Shown: positions 1 through 6,997, numbered from the stretch's first letter. The stretch: 64,000 nucleotides of DNA from an uncultured Clostridia bacterium (GCA_947624485.1 CANQKM010000008.1:1-64000); one strand, 5' to 3'. The notes: a model not told the origin generated them from the letters alone. Numbers and translations are program-made.

Positions 1-2
1 CT

Positions 3-911
3 TCCATTGGCGATGCGGCGTTTTTCAACTGTAGATCGTTAGAGAATATAACGATACCCAACAGCGTGACAAGCATCGGCAAAGCTGTATTTACACAAAC
101 AGGACTTAAGAGTATTACAATACCTAATAGTGTAACGAGTATTGATAAACAAGAAGGCGTCCCATCATTTCCGATTGATACGATAATAAACTATGAAGGA
201 ACAGAAGAACAATGGCGTCAGGTTTATCCTTATGATGATAACTTTATAACTGTTTTATGTAATGGCGTGCCTTTAACACAGGAAACACCTGAACCGACAC
301 CCGCTCCAACAGCGGCTCCCACGGAAGCACCCGCGACACAGCCGACAACTGCGCCGCAGACCGACTCGTTTACTGACGTTCCCGAAACACATTGGGCGTA
401 TGACAACATAATGCGCATAACGGAGCTTGGCGGTTTCAACGGTTACGAAGACGGCACTTTCAAGCCTGACAATCAGATTACACACGAAGAATTCCTCACC
501 GTTGTGATGAAACTCACGTACAAGGGCGATGTAAATGACGCTCCCGCAAGCACGCTCAGCGCAAACTGGGCGGACTGGGCGAAGGCTACGCTCAATGCCG
601 CAGTAGACGCGGGTATCGTTACGGCTGACGACGCTGACCTTCTTGCGGTAAACACGCCGATTACTCGCGCAGAAATGGCGAAGGTTATAAGTCGCACGCT
701 CGATTATCTCGGCAAGGCGAAAGCCGCTAACCCCGACACAAGCAAGATTACCGACTGGAATTACGTTGCGGAAGCTTACAGACCGTATGTTGCCGACGCG
801 TATTCCACAGGTATAATCACAGGTTACAGCGACGGCTCATTCGGTCCGGCGAACCGCCTCACCAGAGCCGAGGCTTCGGCGGTAATTGTGAGAATGATCG
901 ACGCGCAGTAA
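3..911 (+). CDS. Surface protein with BspA-type leucine-rich repeats and three C-terminal SLH domains (5' truncated by the window)
   Basis: The reading frame is open from the window edge, so the gene starts upstream; the GTG at 66 is not its start. The visible N-terminal part holds BspA/LRR_5-type repeats (the unit ITIPNSVTSI occurs twice). A Pro/Thr/Ala-rich linker encoded near 285-360 follows. Three S-layer homology domains come next: FTDVPETHWAYDNI, then a divergent middle copy with ITRAEMAKVI, then a third with GYSDGSFGPANRLTRAEASAV. SLH triplets bind secondary wall polymers, so the protein is probably anchored on the cell surface. The role of the repeats, such as adhesion, cannot be read from the sequence. 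Secretion is inferred, since the N-terminus is not visible. Confidence 0.88.
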   Translation, partial: SIGDAAFFNCRSLENITIPNSVTSIGKAVFTQTGLKSITIPNSVTSIDKQEGVPSFPIDTIINYEGTEEQWRQVYPYDDNFITVLCNGVPLTQETPEPTPAPTAAPTEAPATQPTTAPQTDSFTDVPETHWAYDNIMRITELGGFNGYEDGTFKPDNQITHEEFLTVVMKLTYKGDVNDAPASTLSANWADWAKATLNAAVDAGIVTADDADLLAVNTPITRAEMAKVISRTLDYLGKAKAANPDTSKITDWNYVAEAYRPYVADAYSTGIITGYSDGSFGPANRLTRAEASAVIVRMIDAQ

Positions 912-916
912 ATTAT

Positions 917-960
917 AAAAAATCTTACGTTCCGTCCACATACGCGGGGCGTGATTTTTT
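917..960 (+). terminator. Possible terminator after the SLH gene
   Basis: An A-rich arm (917-924) can pair with a T-rich arm (953-960). Short inner pairings (ACG with CGT, CCG with CGG) give an imperfect hairpin ending in six T. It lies directly after the SLH stop codon and before the next promoter. The pairing is interrupted, so this is tentative. Confidence 0.4.
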
Positions 961-975
961 ATGATTAAAAACCGA

Positions 976-1004
976 TTGACACTCTCCGAAAAAAATTGTA
1001 TAAT
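976..1004 (+). promoter_or_regulatory. Sigma-A promoter of the aldo-keto reductase gene
   Basis: TTGACA (976-981) and TATAAT (999-1004) are separated by 17 bp, a perfect consensus match. They lie 39 bp before the ATG at 1043. Confidence 0.85.
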
Positions 1005-1042
1005 AGTTTTATAAACAACACGTGAAGAAAGGAAAATCGGAC

Positions 1043-2029
1043 ATGTATACTGCAGACGAAAAAAGATACGACACTATGAAATACAACCGCTGCGGAAACA
1101 GCGGACTTAAATTGAGCGCGTTTTCGCTGGGGCTTTGGCACAACTTCGGCAGCGCCGACAATTATGACAACATGGTCGCGATGCTTACGACCGCCTTTGA
1201 CCTCGGCATAACGCACTTCGACCTTGCGAACAACTACGGCCCTTATCCCGGCAGCGCGGAGGAAAATTTCGGCAAGGTGATGAAGAACGAGCTAAAGCCT
1301 TACCGCGATGAAATCATTGTATCGACGAAGGCGGGTTACGGCATGTGGGCAGGCCCCTACGGCGACCACGGCTCGCGCAAGTACCTCATAGCAAGCCTTG
1401 ACCAAAGCCTGAAGCGCCTCGGTCTCGACTACGTGGACATTTTCTACCACCACCGCCCCGATCCCGAAACGCCCATGGAGGAAACTGCCCGCGCGCTCGA
1501 CCACATCGTTCGGAGCGGCAAGGCGCTGTACGTCGGCGTTTCAAATTACAGCGCAGAGCAGACGAAGCAAATGGCTGAAATTATGAAGAGTCTCGGCACG
1601 CCGCTCATTATCCACCAGCCGCGCTACAACATGTTCGAGCGCTGGGTTGAGGACGGACTTCTCGACGTGCTTGACGAGGAGGGAATGGGTTCGATTTCGT
1701 TCTGTCCGCTCGCGCAGGGACTGCTTACAAATAAGTACATACACGGTATCCCCGCCGATTCGCGCGCGGCGAAAGCGTCGCCGTTCCTCACGAAGGACGG
1801 TATCACAGCCGAGAAAATCGAAAAGGTGATAAGCCTTAACGCTATCGCCGAGAACCGCGGACAGTCGCTCGCGCAAATGGCTTGCGCGTGGAATCTGCGC
1901 GGCGGAAGACTGACGAGCGTGCTGCTCGGCGCGTCACGTCCAGCGCAGATAATCGAAAACGCCGCCGCAATCTCCAACCTCGATTTCACCCAAGATGAAC
2001 TCGATGCGATTGATAAGATTTTGAAGTAA
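1043..2029 (+). CDS. Aldo/keto reductase, YghZ (L-glyceraldehyde 3-phosphate reductase)-like
   Basis: This 328-residue protein is a cytoplasmic NAD(P)H-dependent oxidoreductase of the aldo/keto reductase superfamily. It shows the AKR signatures in order: FDLANNYGP near residue 55 with the catalytic Asp and Tyr, the Lys in VSTKAGYGMW, the His in YHHRPD, and GVSNY in the second half. The segment spelling NNYGPYPGSAEENFG is typical of the YghZ/YajO branch. I chose the ATG at 1043 because GAAAGGA lies 9 bp upstream; an in-frame GTG at 1022 lacks such a site. The gene stands alone between its own promoter and terminator. The physiological substrate is uncertain, probably a small aldehyde or methylglyoxal-like compound. 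Confidence 0.9.
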   Translation: MYTADEKRYDTMKYNRCGNSGLKLSAFSLGLWHNFGSADNYDNMVAMLTTAFDLGITHFDLANNYGPYPGSAEENFGKVMKNELKPYRDEIIVSTKAGYGMWAGPYGDHGSRKYLIASLDQSLKRLGLDYVDIFYHHRPDPETPMEETARALDHIVRSGKALYVGVSNYSAEQTKQMAEIMKSLGTPLIIHQPRYNMFERWVEDGLLDVLDEEGMGSISFCPLAQGLLTNKYIHGIPADSRAAKASPFLTKDGITAEKIEKVISLNAIAENRGQSLAQMACAWNLRGGRLTSVLLGASRPAQIIENAAAISNLDFTQDELDAIDKILK

Positions 2030-2037
2030 AACACGGT

Positions 2038-2068
2038 AAAACCCTCTCGTTAAAACGAGGGGGTTTTT
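2038..2068 (+). terminator. Rho-independent terminator of the aldo-keto reductase gene
   Basis: The arms are 2042-2051 and 2054-2063, with a single G.T pair and a two-base loop. An A-run leads in and a T5 tail follows. Confidence 0.85.
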
Positions 2069-2158
2069 ATTATCTTCGGGCGTCCCTCAACAAAATCACC
2101 AAAACGCCCATATAAAAATTGTGTAAAATGATGAAATCGCACAAAATAAAAAAAATGA

Positions 2159-2187
2159 TTGAAATTTGCGTTCATATCGTTTATAAT
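2159..2187 (+). promoter_or_regulatory. Sigma-A promoter of the dockerin-like gene
   Basis: TTGAAA (2159-2164) and TATAAT (2182-2187) are 17 bp apart. They give a leader of about 85 nt before the ATG at 2280. Confidence 0.75.
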
Positions 2188-2279
2188 GTAACTATATGAA
2201 TGTAACTTGTATGTGTGTCGTGCGAAAATTTAAGACACTCAAACAAAACAAAATTTTATCAAGAAAAGGGGTAAAAAAA

Positions 2280-3029
2280 ATGAAGAAATTCACAAAACTA
2301 TTTCTGTCATGCGCACTTGTATCCGCGATGGCTGTAACGGCTGCTGCGTCGGCATTTGCGGAGGCGCCCGAATCGGTTCCCATTACGGGCAAACTTACAG
2401 GTACGGCGAAGATCGGCGAAACGGGTGTGACGATAACGGAGCTTAAGCTGCCTGAGGGTACGCAAGTAGCAGCCGAGTCAGAGGTAACATTCCTTGTATT
2501 CAAGGGTGTTACGGATGTTGCAACCGACGCTTCAAACGTTGAGGGAATCGACCAGAATACTTACAGCAATACGGTTGTTCCGACAAACAACGGCTTAAAG
2601 AGCGCTAAGTGGGTAGACACTCCCGTAGCGAACGAGGTAACTACATACACCGTAATGGTTGGCTACACAAACAGCGAAAACAAGTTCGAGACCGTTAGCG
2701 GTACATTTGAGCTTACAAAGAAGCAAGGTCAGGAGATCACCATCGGTGACGTTGACTTGCAAGATGGTGTGGATTCTATGGATGCTACCTACATTTTGAG
2801 AAAGATTGCAACCAAGCCGACTCTTACTGGTTATGCGGGTACAGAGGTAACAAATGCTAGCGATTCAACTAAGTTTGTAATTGGCGATGTTGACTTGCAA
2901 GATGGTATGGATTCTATGGATGCTACCTACATTTTGAGAAAGATTGCAACCAAGCCGACTCTTACTGGTATTGTTGGAGAAACCAGAACAGTTATTCTGC
3001 CTGAGGGTGTTACAGCGCCTGCGGAATAA
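2280..3029 (+). CDS. Small secreted protein with a C-terminal dockerin-like pair of calcium-binding repeats
   Basis: The 249-residue product starts with a Sec signal peptide (MKKFTKLF, hydrophobic stretch, cut near SAFA-EAP). A beta-rich domain of about 120 residues follows (around 28-150), which I cannot assign to a family. The C-terminus has two nearly identical units. Each reads GDVDLQDG followed by V or M, then DSMDATYILRKIA. They match the dockerin type I F-hand: Asp at loop positions 1, 3, 9 and 12 and a following helix. Gln at loop position 5 replaces the usual Asp. Dockerins dock onto cohesins on scaffold proteins; the next gene carries cohesin-like modules and SLH anchors. I chose the ATG at 2280 because AAAAGGGG lies 8 bp upstream; the in-frame ATG at 2196 has none. 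No catalytic domain is visible. Confidence 0.75.
   Translation: MKKFTKLFLSCALVSAMAVTAAASAFAEAPESVPITGKLTGTAKIGETGVTITELKLPEGTQVAAESEVTFLVFKGVTDVATDASNVEGIDQNTYSNTVVPTNNGLKSAKWVDTPVANEVTTYTVMVGYTNSENKFETVSGTFELTKKQGQEITIGDVDLQDGVDSMDATYILRKIATKPTLTGYAGTEVTNASDSTKFVIGDVDLQDGMDSMDATYILRKIATKPTLTGIVGETRTVILPEGVTAPAE
2745..2969 (+). repeat. Tandem 87-bp coding repeat (dockerin units)
   Basis: Positions 2745-2831 and 2883-2969 are almost identical at DNA level, including synonymous sites, and are offset by 138 bp (46 codons). This indicates recent duplication or gene conversion of the calcium-loop unit. Confidence 0.85.
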
Positions 3030-3047
3030 TAGTTGCTTATTTATTAT

Positions 3048-3056
3048 TGGTATAAT
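3048..3056 (+). promoter_or_regulatory. Possible extended -10 promoter upstream of the scaffoldin-like gene
   Basis: TGGTATAAT (TG, one base, then perfect TATAAT) lies 19 bp after the preceding stop codon. There is no good -35, as expected for extended -10 promoters. A transcript from here would begin almost exactly at the hairpin at 3065-3093. Confidence 0.4.
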
Positions 3057-3064
3057 ATGTGATA

Positions 3065-3093
3065 ATTCAGCCGCGCACAGCGCGCGGCTGAAT
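3065..3093 (+). other. Strong intergenic hairpin without a T-tract
   Basis: A perfect 12-bp stem (3065-3076 with 3082-3093) closes a 5-nt loop. No T-run follows, so it is not a classical terminator. It could cap or stabilise the downstream mRNA, or mark a processing point between the two genes. Confidence 0.7.
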
Positions 3094-3140
3094 ATCTGAT
3101 GTTATATAAATAGGATAATTGAAAGGGGTAAAAAATTAAC

Positions 3141-5576
3141 ATGAAGAACAAGAAAATTATTGCGTTTGTATGCGCTATTTCAATGATTTTCTCTTTGTTT
3201 TCAGCATTTTCCGTTGTGAATGCCGCAGATAAGGGGATTGTCCTTGAAGTATCACAAAAAACGGCTACTGAAGCAGTAGTGACAGCTAAGTATGTCGGAT
3301 TTGATGACGGTGTAATTGCAGGTAACGTTGTCTTTACATATCCTACTGGTGCCACTGTTGCATTGGAAACAGACAACTTTGGAGTAGGCGACAATTATAC
3401 TGCAGCGGATGGCAAAGTAATATATCCGTTTGCTAAATCATCTAACACAAAAACAGAAGGCGATGTTATAGCATCATTCAAAGTCACACTTGCTGAGGCT
3501 CTTACAAAGAACTTTACATGTAAGCTTATAGAACCCTCAAAGATTAATGCTATTTTGGACGAAGCTGCTGGAACTAAGGAAAGCTATTCAGTAGAGGACG
3601 GTAGCTTATCGGCAACCGCAATTATCGCGGCTGATCCGAACAAGACTCCGGAGAATCCTCTTCCGAAGCCGCCGGTAGTTGATCCTTCAGCCAATCCGCT
3701 TCCGGAAGCAAAGGATCCTGTAACTGTAGGAAAGGGTATCGAACTTACAGCTGAAAAGGCTGCTGACGGCAAGTCGATTTTAGTAACGGCTAAGTATGTC
3801 GGATTTGCTGACGGTGTAATTGCAGGTAATGTTGTCTTTACATATCCTACTGGTGCCACTGTTGCATTGGAAACAGACAACTTTGGAGTAGGCGACAATT
3901 ATACTGCAGCGGATGGCAAAGTAATATATCCGTTTGCTAAATCATCTAACACAAAGACAGAAGGCGATGTTATAGCATCATTCAACGTTACTTTTGAAAA
4001 TGCTATTACAGATGATATAGTATTCGAGTTGATAGAACCTTCTAAGATTAATGCTATTTTAGATGAAGCTGCAGGAACTAAAGAAACCTTAGCAATAGAC
4101 AATGAAACACTTCCTGCTGCATGGGTAAAGGTTGAAGCAGGCGAGTCTATGGACGCCGAGATTCCTCTTATCCAGGATGAAAATGGCAACGGTCTCGTAA
4201 AGGATCCCGGAACGCTCAGTGAGAACGCATATGCGGCTCTCGAGGTTAAAAAGGCTAACGGCGAACCTGCTAAATACGATGAGGACTATGTTGCATACTA
4301 CAAGGGCGAGAAGCTTACTAAGGAGCAGCTCGATAACCTCCTTGCAGGTGCGTACCTTGAAGAAGGTCAGTCGCTTGTTGATATGCTGAAGGATGTTGTT
4401 CTTAAGTACAACAGCGGTATCACAGGTAAACTCCAGATCATTGATGTTGACGAGGACGGTAATCCCGAGGTAATTACAAGCGGTGAGACTCCGGACACAA
4501 GCACGGAGGATAACACGTCTGACGGTTCATTGTCGCTGCGCAACAAGGAAAACAATATAGATACAGGCGAAAACGTATCACTTAAGTTCTCGATCAAACC
4601 GGCAACAAATAAGAAGGGCGAAGAACTGCACGGTGGTGATGAAGCCTTAACGATCAATGTTAAGGAGGTTTCCTACAATGTTCTTTCCGCAACAGGCATC
4701 ACGGTTGAATCAAAGGATAGTGAAGGAACTGCAGTAAGAGACAGAGTAACGATTAACGATGCTGAAACAGATAAGGCGTTAACTATTACACCTAATGAGT
4801 ATACGATTAAGTTCACACCGGTATTGAAGACTCCGGATAAGGAACCGATCGAGTTTACTGTTACATACATCGACGCTAACGGAAAAGAATCGACTGCTAC
4901 ACTTAAGTATAATGTAAGAGAAAGAAGCACGAGCAGCGGTTCGTCAAGCAGCAGCGGCGGCAGCGGTAAGGACAGCAACGGCTCAAGCAGCGACGTTCTC
5001 GCTAACGGTAACACAGGTTCGCTGAACGGATTGCTCGGCGGCTTCACCGATATGGCAGGCTATGACTGGGCGCAGACGGCTGTAACCGCGCTTGCTATGA
5101 GAAACATTGTAAGCGGCAGAGGCGACGGTACATTTGATCCGGGCGGTCAGATCACAAGAGCTGAATATGCTCAGATGCTTATCAATGCAATCGGTAAGTC
5201 GAGCGACTATGCGGATACAACGTTTAACGATGTTCCGACAGACGCTTGGTTCTATCACAATGTAGCTGTTGCGGCTCAGCTCGGTATCGTATCGGGTTAC
5301 GGCGACGGTAACTTCGGTCCGTATGACCTGATCACGAGAGAGCAGATGGCTCTTATGACGCAGAAGGCTGCGATCGTAATGAACAAGTCGCTTACCGGCG
5401 CGGCAGTTGCGGCATTCTCGGATGACGCTGAAATTGCTGATTGGGCAAAGGCTGCTGTATATGACCTCGCTAACGTAGGTATCATAAACGGTATGGGTGA
5501 CGGTACATTCGCTCCTAAGGCTAATGCTACAAGAGCTCAGGCTGCTGTAATCATCTACGGTGCTTTCGTAAAGTAA
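3141..5576 (+). CDS. Surface-anchored scaffoldin-like protein: two cohesin-like modules and three SLH domains
   Basis: The 811-residue product has a signal peptide (1-29, cut near VVNAA). Two tandem modules of about 120 residues follow (around 30-150 and 198-318), 168 residues apart and almost identical. Each has a beta-strand pattern with VAGN/IAGN-VVFTYPTG, GKVIYPFAKSS and EGDVIASF, resembling the cohesin/CBM jelly-roll fold. A Pro-rich linker separates them. After an unassigned central region comes a Ser/Gly linker (about 593-615). Three SLH domains end the protein (RGDGTFDPGGQITRAEY, GYGDGNFGPYDLITREQM, GMGDGTFAPKANATRAQ). Cohesin plus SLH is the layout of anchoring scaffoldins such as OlpA or SdbA. 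The dockerin-like gene lies immediately upstream and has the same AAAGGGGTAAAAAA start-region sequence. The SLH and secretion calls are firm; cohesin is an inference. Confidence 0.8.
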   Translation: MKNKKIIAFVCAISMIFSLFSAFSVVNAADKGIVLEVSQKTATEAVVTAKYVGFDDGVIAGNVVFTYPTGATVALETDNFGVGDNYTAADGKVIYPFAKSSNTKTEGDVIASFKVTLAEALTKNFTCKLIEPSKINAILDEAAGTKESYSVEDGSLSATAIIAADPNKTPENPLPKPPVVDPSANPLPEAKDPVTVGKGIELTAEKAADGKSILVTAKYVGFADGVIAGNVVFTYPTGATVALETDNFGVGDNYTAADGKVIYPFAKSSNTKTEGDVIASFNVTFENAITDDIVFELIEPSKINAILDEAAGTKETLAIDNETLPAAWVKVEAGESMDAEIPLIQDENGNGLVKDPGTLSENAYAALEVKKANGEPAKYDEDYVAYYKGEKLTKEQLDNLLAGAYLEEGQSLVDMLKDVVLKYNSGITGKLQIIDVDEDGNPEVITSGETPDTSTEDNTSDGSLSLRNKENNIDTGENVSLKFSIKPATNKKGEELHGGDEALTINVKEVSYNVLSATGITVESKDSEGTAVRDRVTINDAETDKALTITPNEYTIKFTPVLKTPDKEPIEFTVTYIDANGKESTATLKYNVRERSTSSGSSSSSGGSGKDSNGSSSDVLANGNTGSLNGLLGGFTDMAGYDWAQTAVTALAMRNIVSGRGDGTFDPGGQITRAEYAQMLINAIGKSSDYADTTFNDVPTDAWFYHNVAVAAQLGIVSGYGDGNFGPYDLITREQMALMTQKAAIVMNKSLTGAAVAAFSDDAEIADWAKAAVYDLANVGIINGMGDGTFAPKANATRAQAAVIIYGAFVK
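3288..3985 (+). repeat. Duplicated 194-bp coding segment (cohesin-like modules)
   Basis: 3288-3481 and 3792-3985 match at all but about three positions, offset by 504 bp (168 codons). Conservation at synonymous sites means a recent duplication or ongoing conversion. Confidence 0.85.
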
Positions 5577-5600
5577 TTGATGGTTAATCAGTGATTATTA

Positions 5601-5632
5601 AAAGAACGGTTCATTAGAACCGTTCTTTTTTT
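5601..5632 (+). terminator. Terminator of the scaffoldin-like gene
   Basis: A perfect 12-bp stem (5601-5612 with 5617-5628) and ATTA loop are followed by a T-run. Confidence 0.92.
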
Positions 5633-5648
5633 GCGCTTATTTGATTTG

Positions 5649-5678
5649 TTGACAAAATGTGACATGGTGGGGTATAAT
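5649..5678 (+). promoter_or_regulatory. Promoter of the toxin mRNA (RNA I)
   Basis: TTGACA (5649-5654) and TATAAT (5673-5678) are 18 bp apart. Transcription should start near 5685, about 35 nt before the TTG start codon. Confidence 0.85.
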
Positions 5679-5696
5679 TAGTATATTGGCAAACAA

Positions 5697-5712
5697 ATCT
5701 CCGAAAGGAGGT
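5697..5712 (+). promoter_or_regulatory. Hairpin sequestering the toxin ribosome binding site
   Basis: ATCTCC (5697-5702) pairs with GGAGGT (5707-5712) around a GAAA tetraloop, with one U.G pair. This buries the Shine-Dalgarno sequence AAAGGAGGTG (5704-5713), much like the 5' helix that delays translation of fst mRNA. Confidence 0.7.
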
Positions 5713-5719
5713 GAGGCAA

Positions 5720-5821
5720 TTGTCTAATGTGGTAATCTCATTTATAATATCTGTCGCGGCAGACGTAATTTCACATTATTTCTGCAAGTGGTTGGACAGA
5801 AAGTTTGCCAATAAAAAGTAA
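5720..5821 (+). CDS. Fst-like small hydrophobic peptide, probable type I toxin
   Basis: This 33-codon gene starts at TTG 5720, 6 bp after the near-perfect Shine-Dalgarno AAAGGAGGTG. The peptide has a hydrophobic segment (about residues 4-18, VVISFIISVAADVIS) and then a charged tail with KWLDRK at 23-28 and a final KK. Length, single membrane span and the WLD-basic tail match the Fst/Ldr family of membrane-damaging type I toxins; Fst of pAD1 also has 33 residues. The usual Pro of the Fst consensus is absent. It has its own promoter, an RBS-masking hairpin, a convergent antisense RNA gene and a shared terminator. Translation and toxicity are untested; a non-toxic small membrane protein is the alternative. 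Confidence 0.75.
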   Translation: MSNVVISFIISVAADVISHYFCKWLDRKFANKK

Positions 5822-5842
5822 ACAGCCCCGGCTTTGATTATA

Positions 5843-5938
5843 TACATAATCTCAAAAAAAAACCCCTCAGAGACTGATCCTCTCTGAGGGGTTTGCCGTT
5901 TGGTGAGACAATTGCTTTTTGTTATAATCTCATTTCAC
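5843..5938 (-). ncRNA. Candidate antitoxin RNA (RNA II) of the par-like locus
   Basis: A minus-strand promoter (5945-5973) should start a short RNA near 5938. It would end after the hairpin at 5860-5894, where the minus strand reads nine T. The RNA of roughly 90 nt begins with the complement of repeat copy 2, so its 5' end can pair with the toxin mRNA over the RBS, start codon and first codons. Its 3' hairpin is also complementary to the toxin mRNA. It contains no plausible ORF. The ends are estimates. Confidence 0.7.
5860..5894. terminator. Bidirectional terminator shared by toxin mRNA and antisense RNA
   Basis: A 14-bp perfect stem (5860-5873 with 5881-5894) has a 7-nt loop. The A-run at 5854-5862 gives a strong T-tract for the minus strand (RNA II and fsa). 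On the plus strand only three T follow, so termination of the toxin mRNA may be leaky. Confidence 0.88.
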
Positions 5939-5944
5939 ATGATT

Positions 5945-5973
5945 ATAATATCACACTGTTTTCAAAATGTCAA
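5945..5973 (-). promoter_or_regulatory. Promoter of the convergent antisense RNA
   Basis: On the minus strand TTGACA (5973-5968) and TATTAT (5950-5945) are 17 bp apart. The promoter sits directly behind the fsa stop codon, so it cannot serve fsa and points at the toxin gene. Confidence 0.82.
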
Positions 5974-5978
5974 CAGTT

Positions 5979-6629
5979 TTATTCACTTTTCGGAACGGTT
6001 TCCCAGTCCTTCAAAAATCTTTCGATACCCTTATCGGTAAGCGGGTGGTTGATCATCTGCGTAATAACCTTGTACGGTACGGTCGCGATGTCGCAGCCGG
6101 CTCTTGCCGCGTCGATAACGTGAATGGGGTGTCTGATGCTTGCCGCGATTATCTCCGTCTTGATGTCGTGGAGCTTGAATATATCCGCGATTTCCTCGAT
6201 TAAAATCATGCCGTTCGTGCCGATGTCGTCAAGTCTGCCGAGGAACGGGCTTACATACGTCGCACCCGCGCGCGCCGCCAAAAGCGCCTGCGCCGCCGAG
6301 AATACGAGCGTCACATTCGTCTTTATGCCGAGCTTTGTGAGCTGCTTTACGGCCTTAAGTCCCGCCGCGCACATCGGTATCTTGATTATGATGTTCTTGT
6401 GGATAGCCGCGAGCGGCTTCGCTTCCTCGACCATCTTGTCAGCCTCGAGCGAGATAACCTCCGCGCTTATCGGGCCGTCAACAATCGTTGTGATTTCCTT
6501 TACTACCTCGACAAAATCTCTGCCTTCCTTCGCTATAAGCGACGGGTTTGTCGTAACGCCGCAGATAACGCCCATGTCGTTTGCCTGTCTGATTTCATCG
6601 ACGTTAGCGGTGTCCAGAAACAGTTTCAT
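5979..6629 (-). CDS. fsa: Fructose-6-phosphate aldolase / transaldolase-like protein
   Basis: The 216-residue protein has the full length of the small transaldolase (TalC/FSA) group, a cytoplasmic TIM barrel. Visible signatures are [13 protein letters not shown] at the N-terminus, GVTTNPS (24-30) and the Schiff-base lysine K83 in IIIKIPM. The family either transfers dihydroxyacetone units in the pentose phosphate pathway (TalC) or cleaves fructose-6-phosphate (FSA); sequence alone does not separate these. AGGAGGAA lies 5 bp before the start. It is monocistronic with its own promoter and ends at the terminator shared with the toxin locus. Confidence 0.9.
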   Translation of the reverse strand: MKLFLDTANVDEIRQANDMGVICGVTTNPSLIAKEGRDFVEVVKEITTIVDGPISAEVISLEADKMVEEAKPLAAIHKNIIIKIPMCAAGLKAVKQLTKLGIKTNVTLVFSAAQALLAARAGATYVSPFLGRLDDIGTNGMILIEEIADIFKLHDIKTEIIAASIRHPIHVIDAARAGCDIATVPYKVITQMINHPLTDKGIERFLKDWETVPKSE

Positions 6630-6659
6630 TTTAATTCCTCCTATAAATTGGTTTAACTT

Positions 6660-6688
6660 ATTATATAATTTTTTTTCGGCATAGTCAA
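6660..6688 (-). promoter_or_regulatory. Promoter of fsa
   Basis: On the minus strand TTGACT (6688-6683) and TATAAT (6665-6660) are 17 bp apart. It is divergent from the promoter at 6696-6724. Confidence 0.85.
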
Positions 6689-6695
6689 TACCATA

Positions 6696-6724
6696 TTGAA
6701 AAAAGCGGATTTATGTTGTATAAT
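6696..6724 (+). promoter_or_regulatory. Promoter of the TSCPD gene
   Basis: TTGAAA (6696-6701) and TATAAT (6719-6724) are 17 bp apart. Confidence 0.78.
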
Positions 6725-6745
6725 TGAGAAAAGGAGGAGACGAAA

Positions 6746-6997
6746 ATGGGTAAATTTTCATATGAGCCGAGCGGCGTGTGCAGCGCGCTGATCACGTTCG
6801 AGGTGGACAACGGCATTGTTAGGAACGTGCAGTTTACGCGCGGCTGCAACGGCAACACGCAGGGTATAAGCCGCCTTGTCGAGGGCATGAACATCGACGA
6901 CGTTATCGCGCGGCTTAAGGGTACGAACTGCAACGGCAAGGGTACGTCCTGCCCCGACCAGCTTGCGCGGGCGCTCGAGCTTGCGAAAAATCAGTAA
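6746..6997 (+). CDS. TSCPD domain-containing protein (TIGR03905-like)
   Basis: This 83-residue protein is a stand-alone TSCPD domain: GVCSALITFEV, FTRGCNGNTQGISRLVEGM and the closing motif GTSCPDQLARAL. The same domain occurs at the C-terminus of some ribonucleotide reductases; the free-standing clostridial form has no established function. Its cysteines (GVCS, GCNG, NCNG, SCPD) suggest metal or nucleotide binding. The gene has a strong RBS (AAAAGGAGGAG). Confidence 0.85.
   Translation: MGKFSYEPSGVCSALITFEVDNGIVRNVQFTRGCNGNTQGISRLVEGMNIDDVIARLKGTNCNGKGTSCPDQLARALELAKNQ

Larger units (their letters stand above)
5710..5935. repeat. 34-nt direct repeats giving complementarity between toxin mRNA and convergent RNA
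   Basis: Copy 1 (5710-5743) spans the end of the Shine-Dalgarno, the TTG start and the first eight codons of the toxin gene. Copy 2 (5902-5935) lies at the 5' end of the convergent minus-strand RNA. Without gaps, 27 of 34 positions match, including GGTGAG, CAATTG and TAATCTCATTT. Because the two RNAs cross the repeats in opposite directions, they are antisense to each other there, as with DRa/DRb of the pAD1 par locus. Confidence 0.8.

Noticed and set aside
5893-6684. Plus-strand open frames over fsa
   Set aside because: They mirror the fsa coding frame on the opposite strand and lack any family motif.
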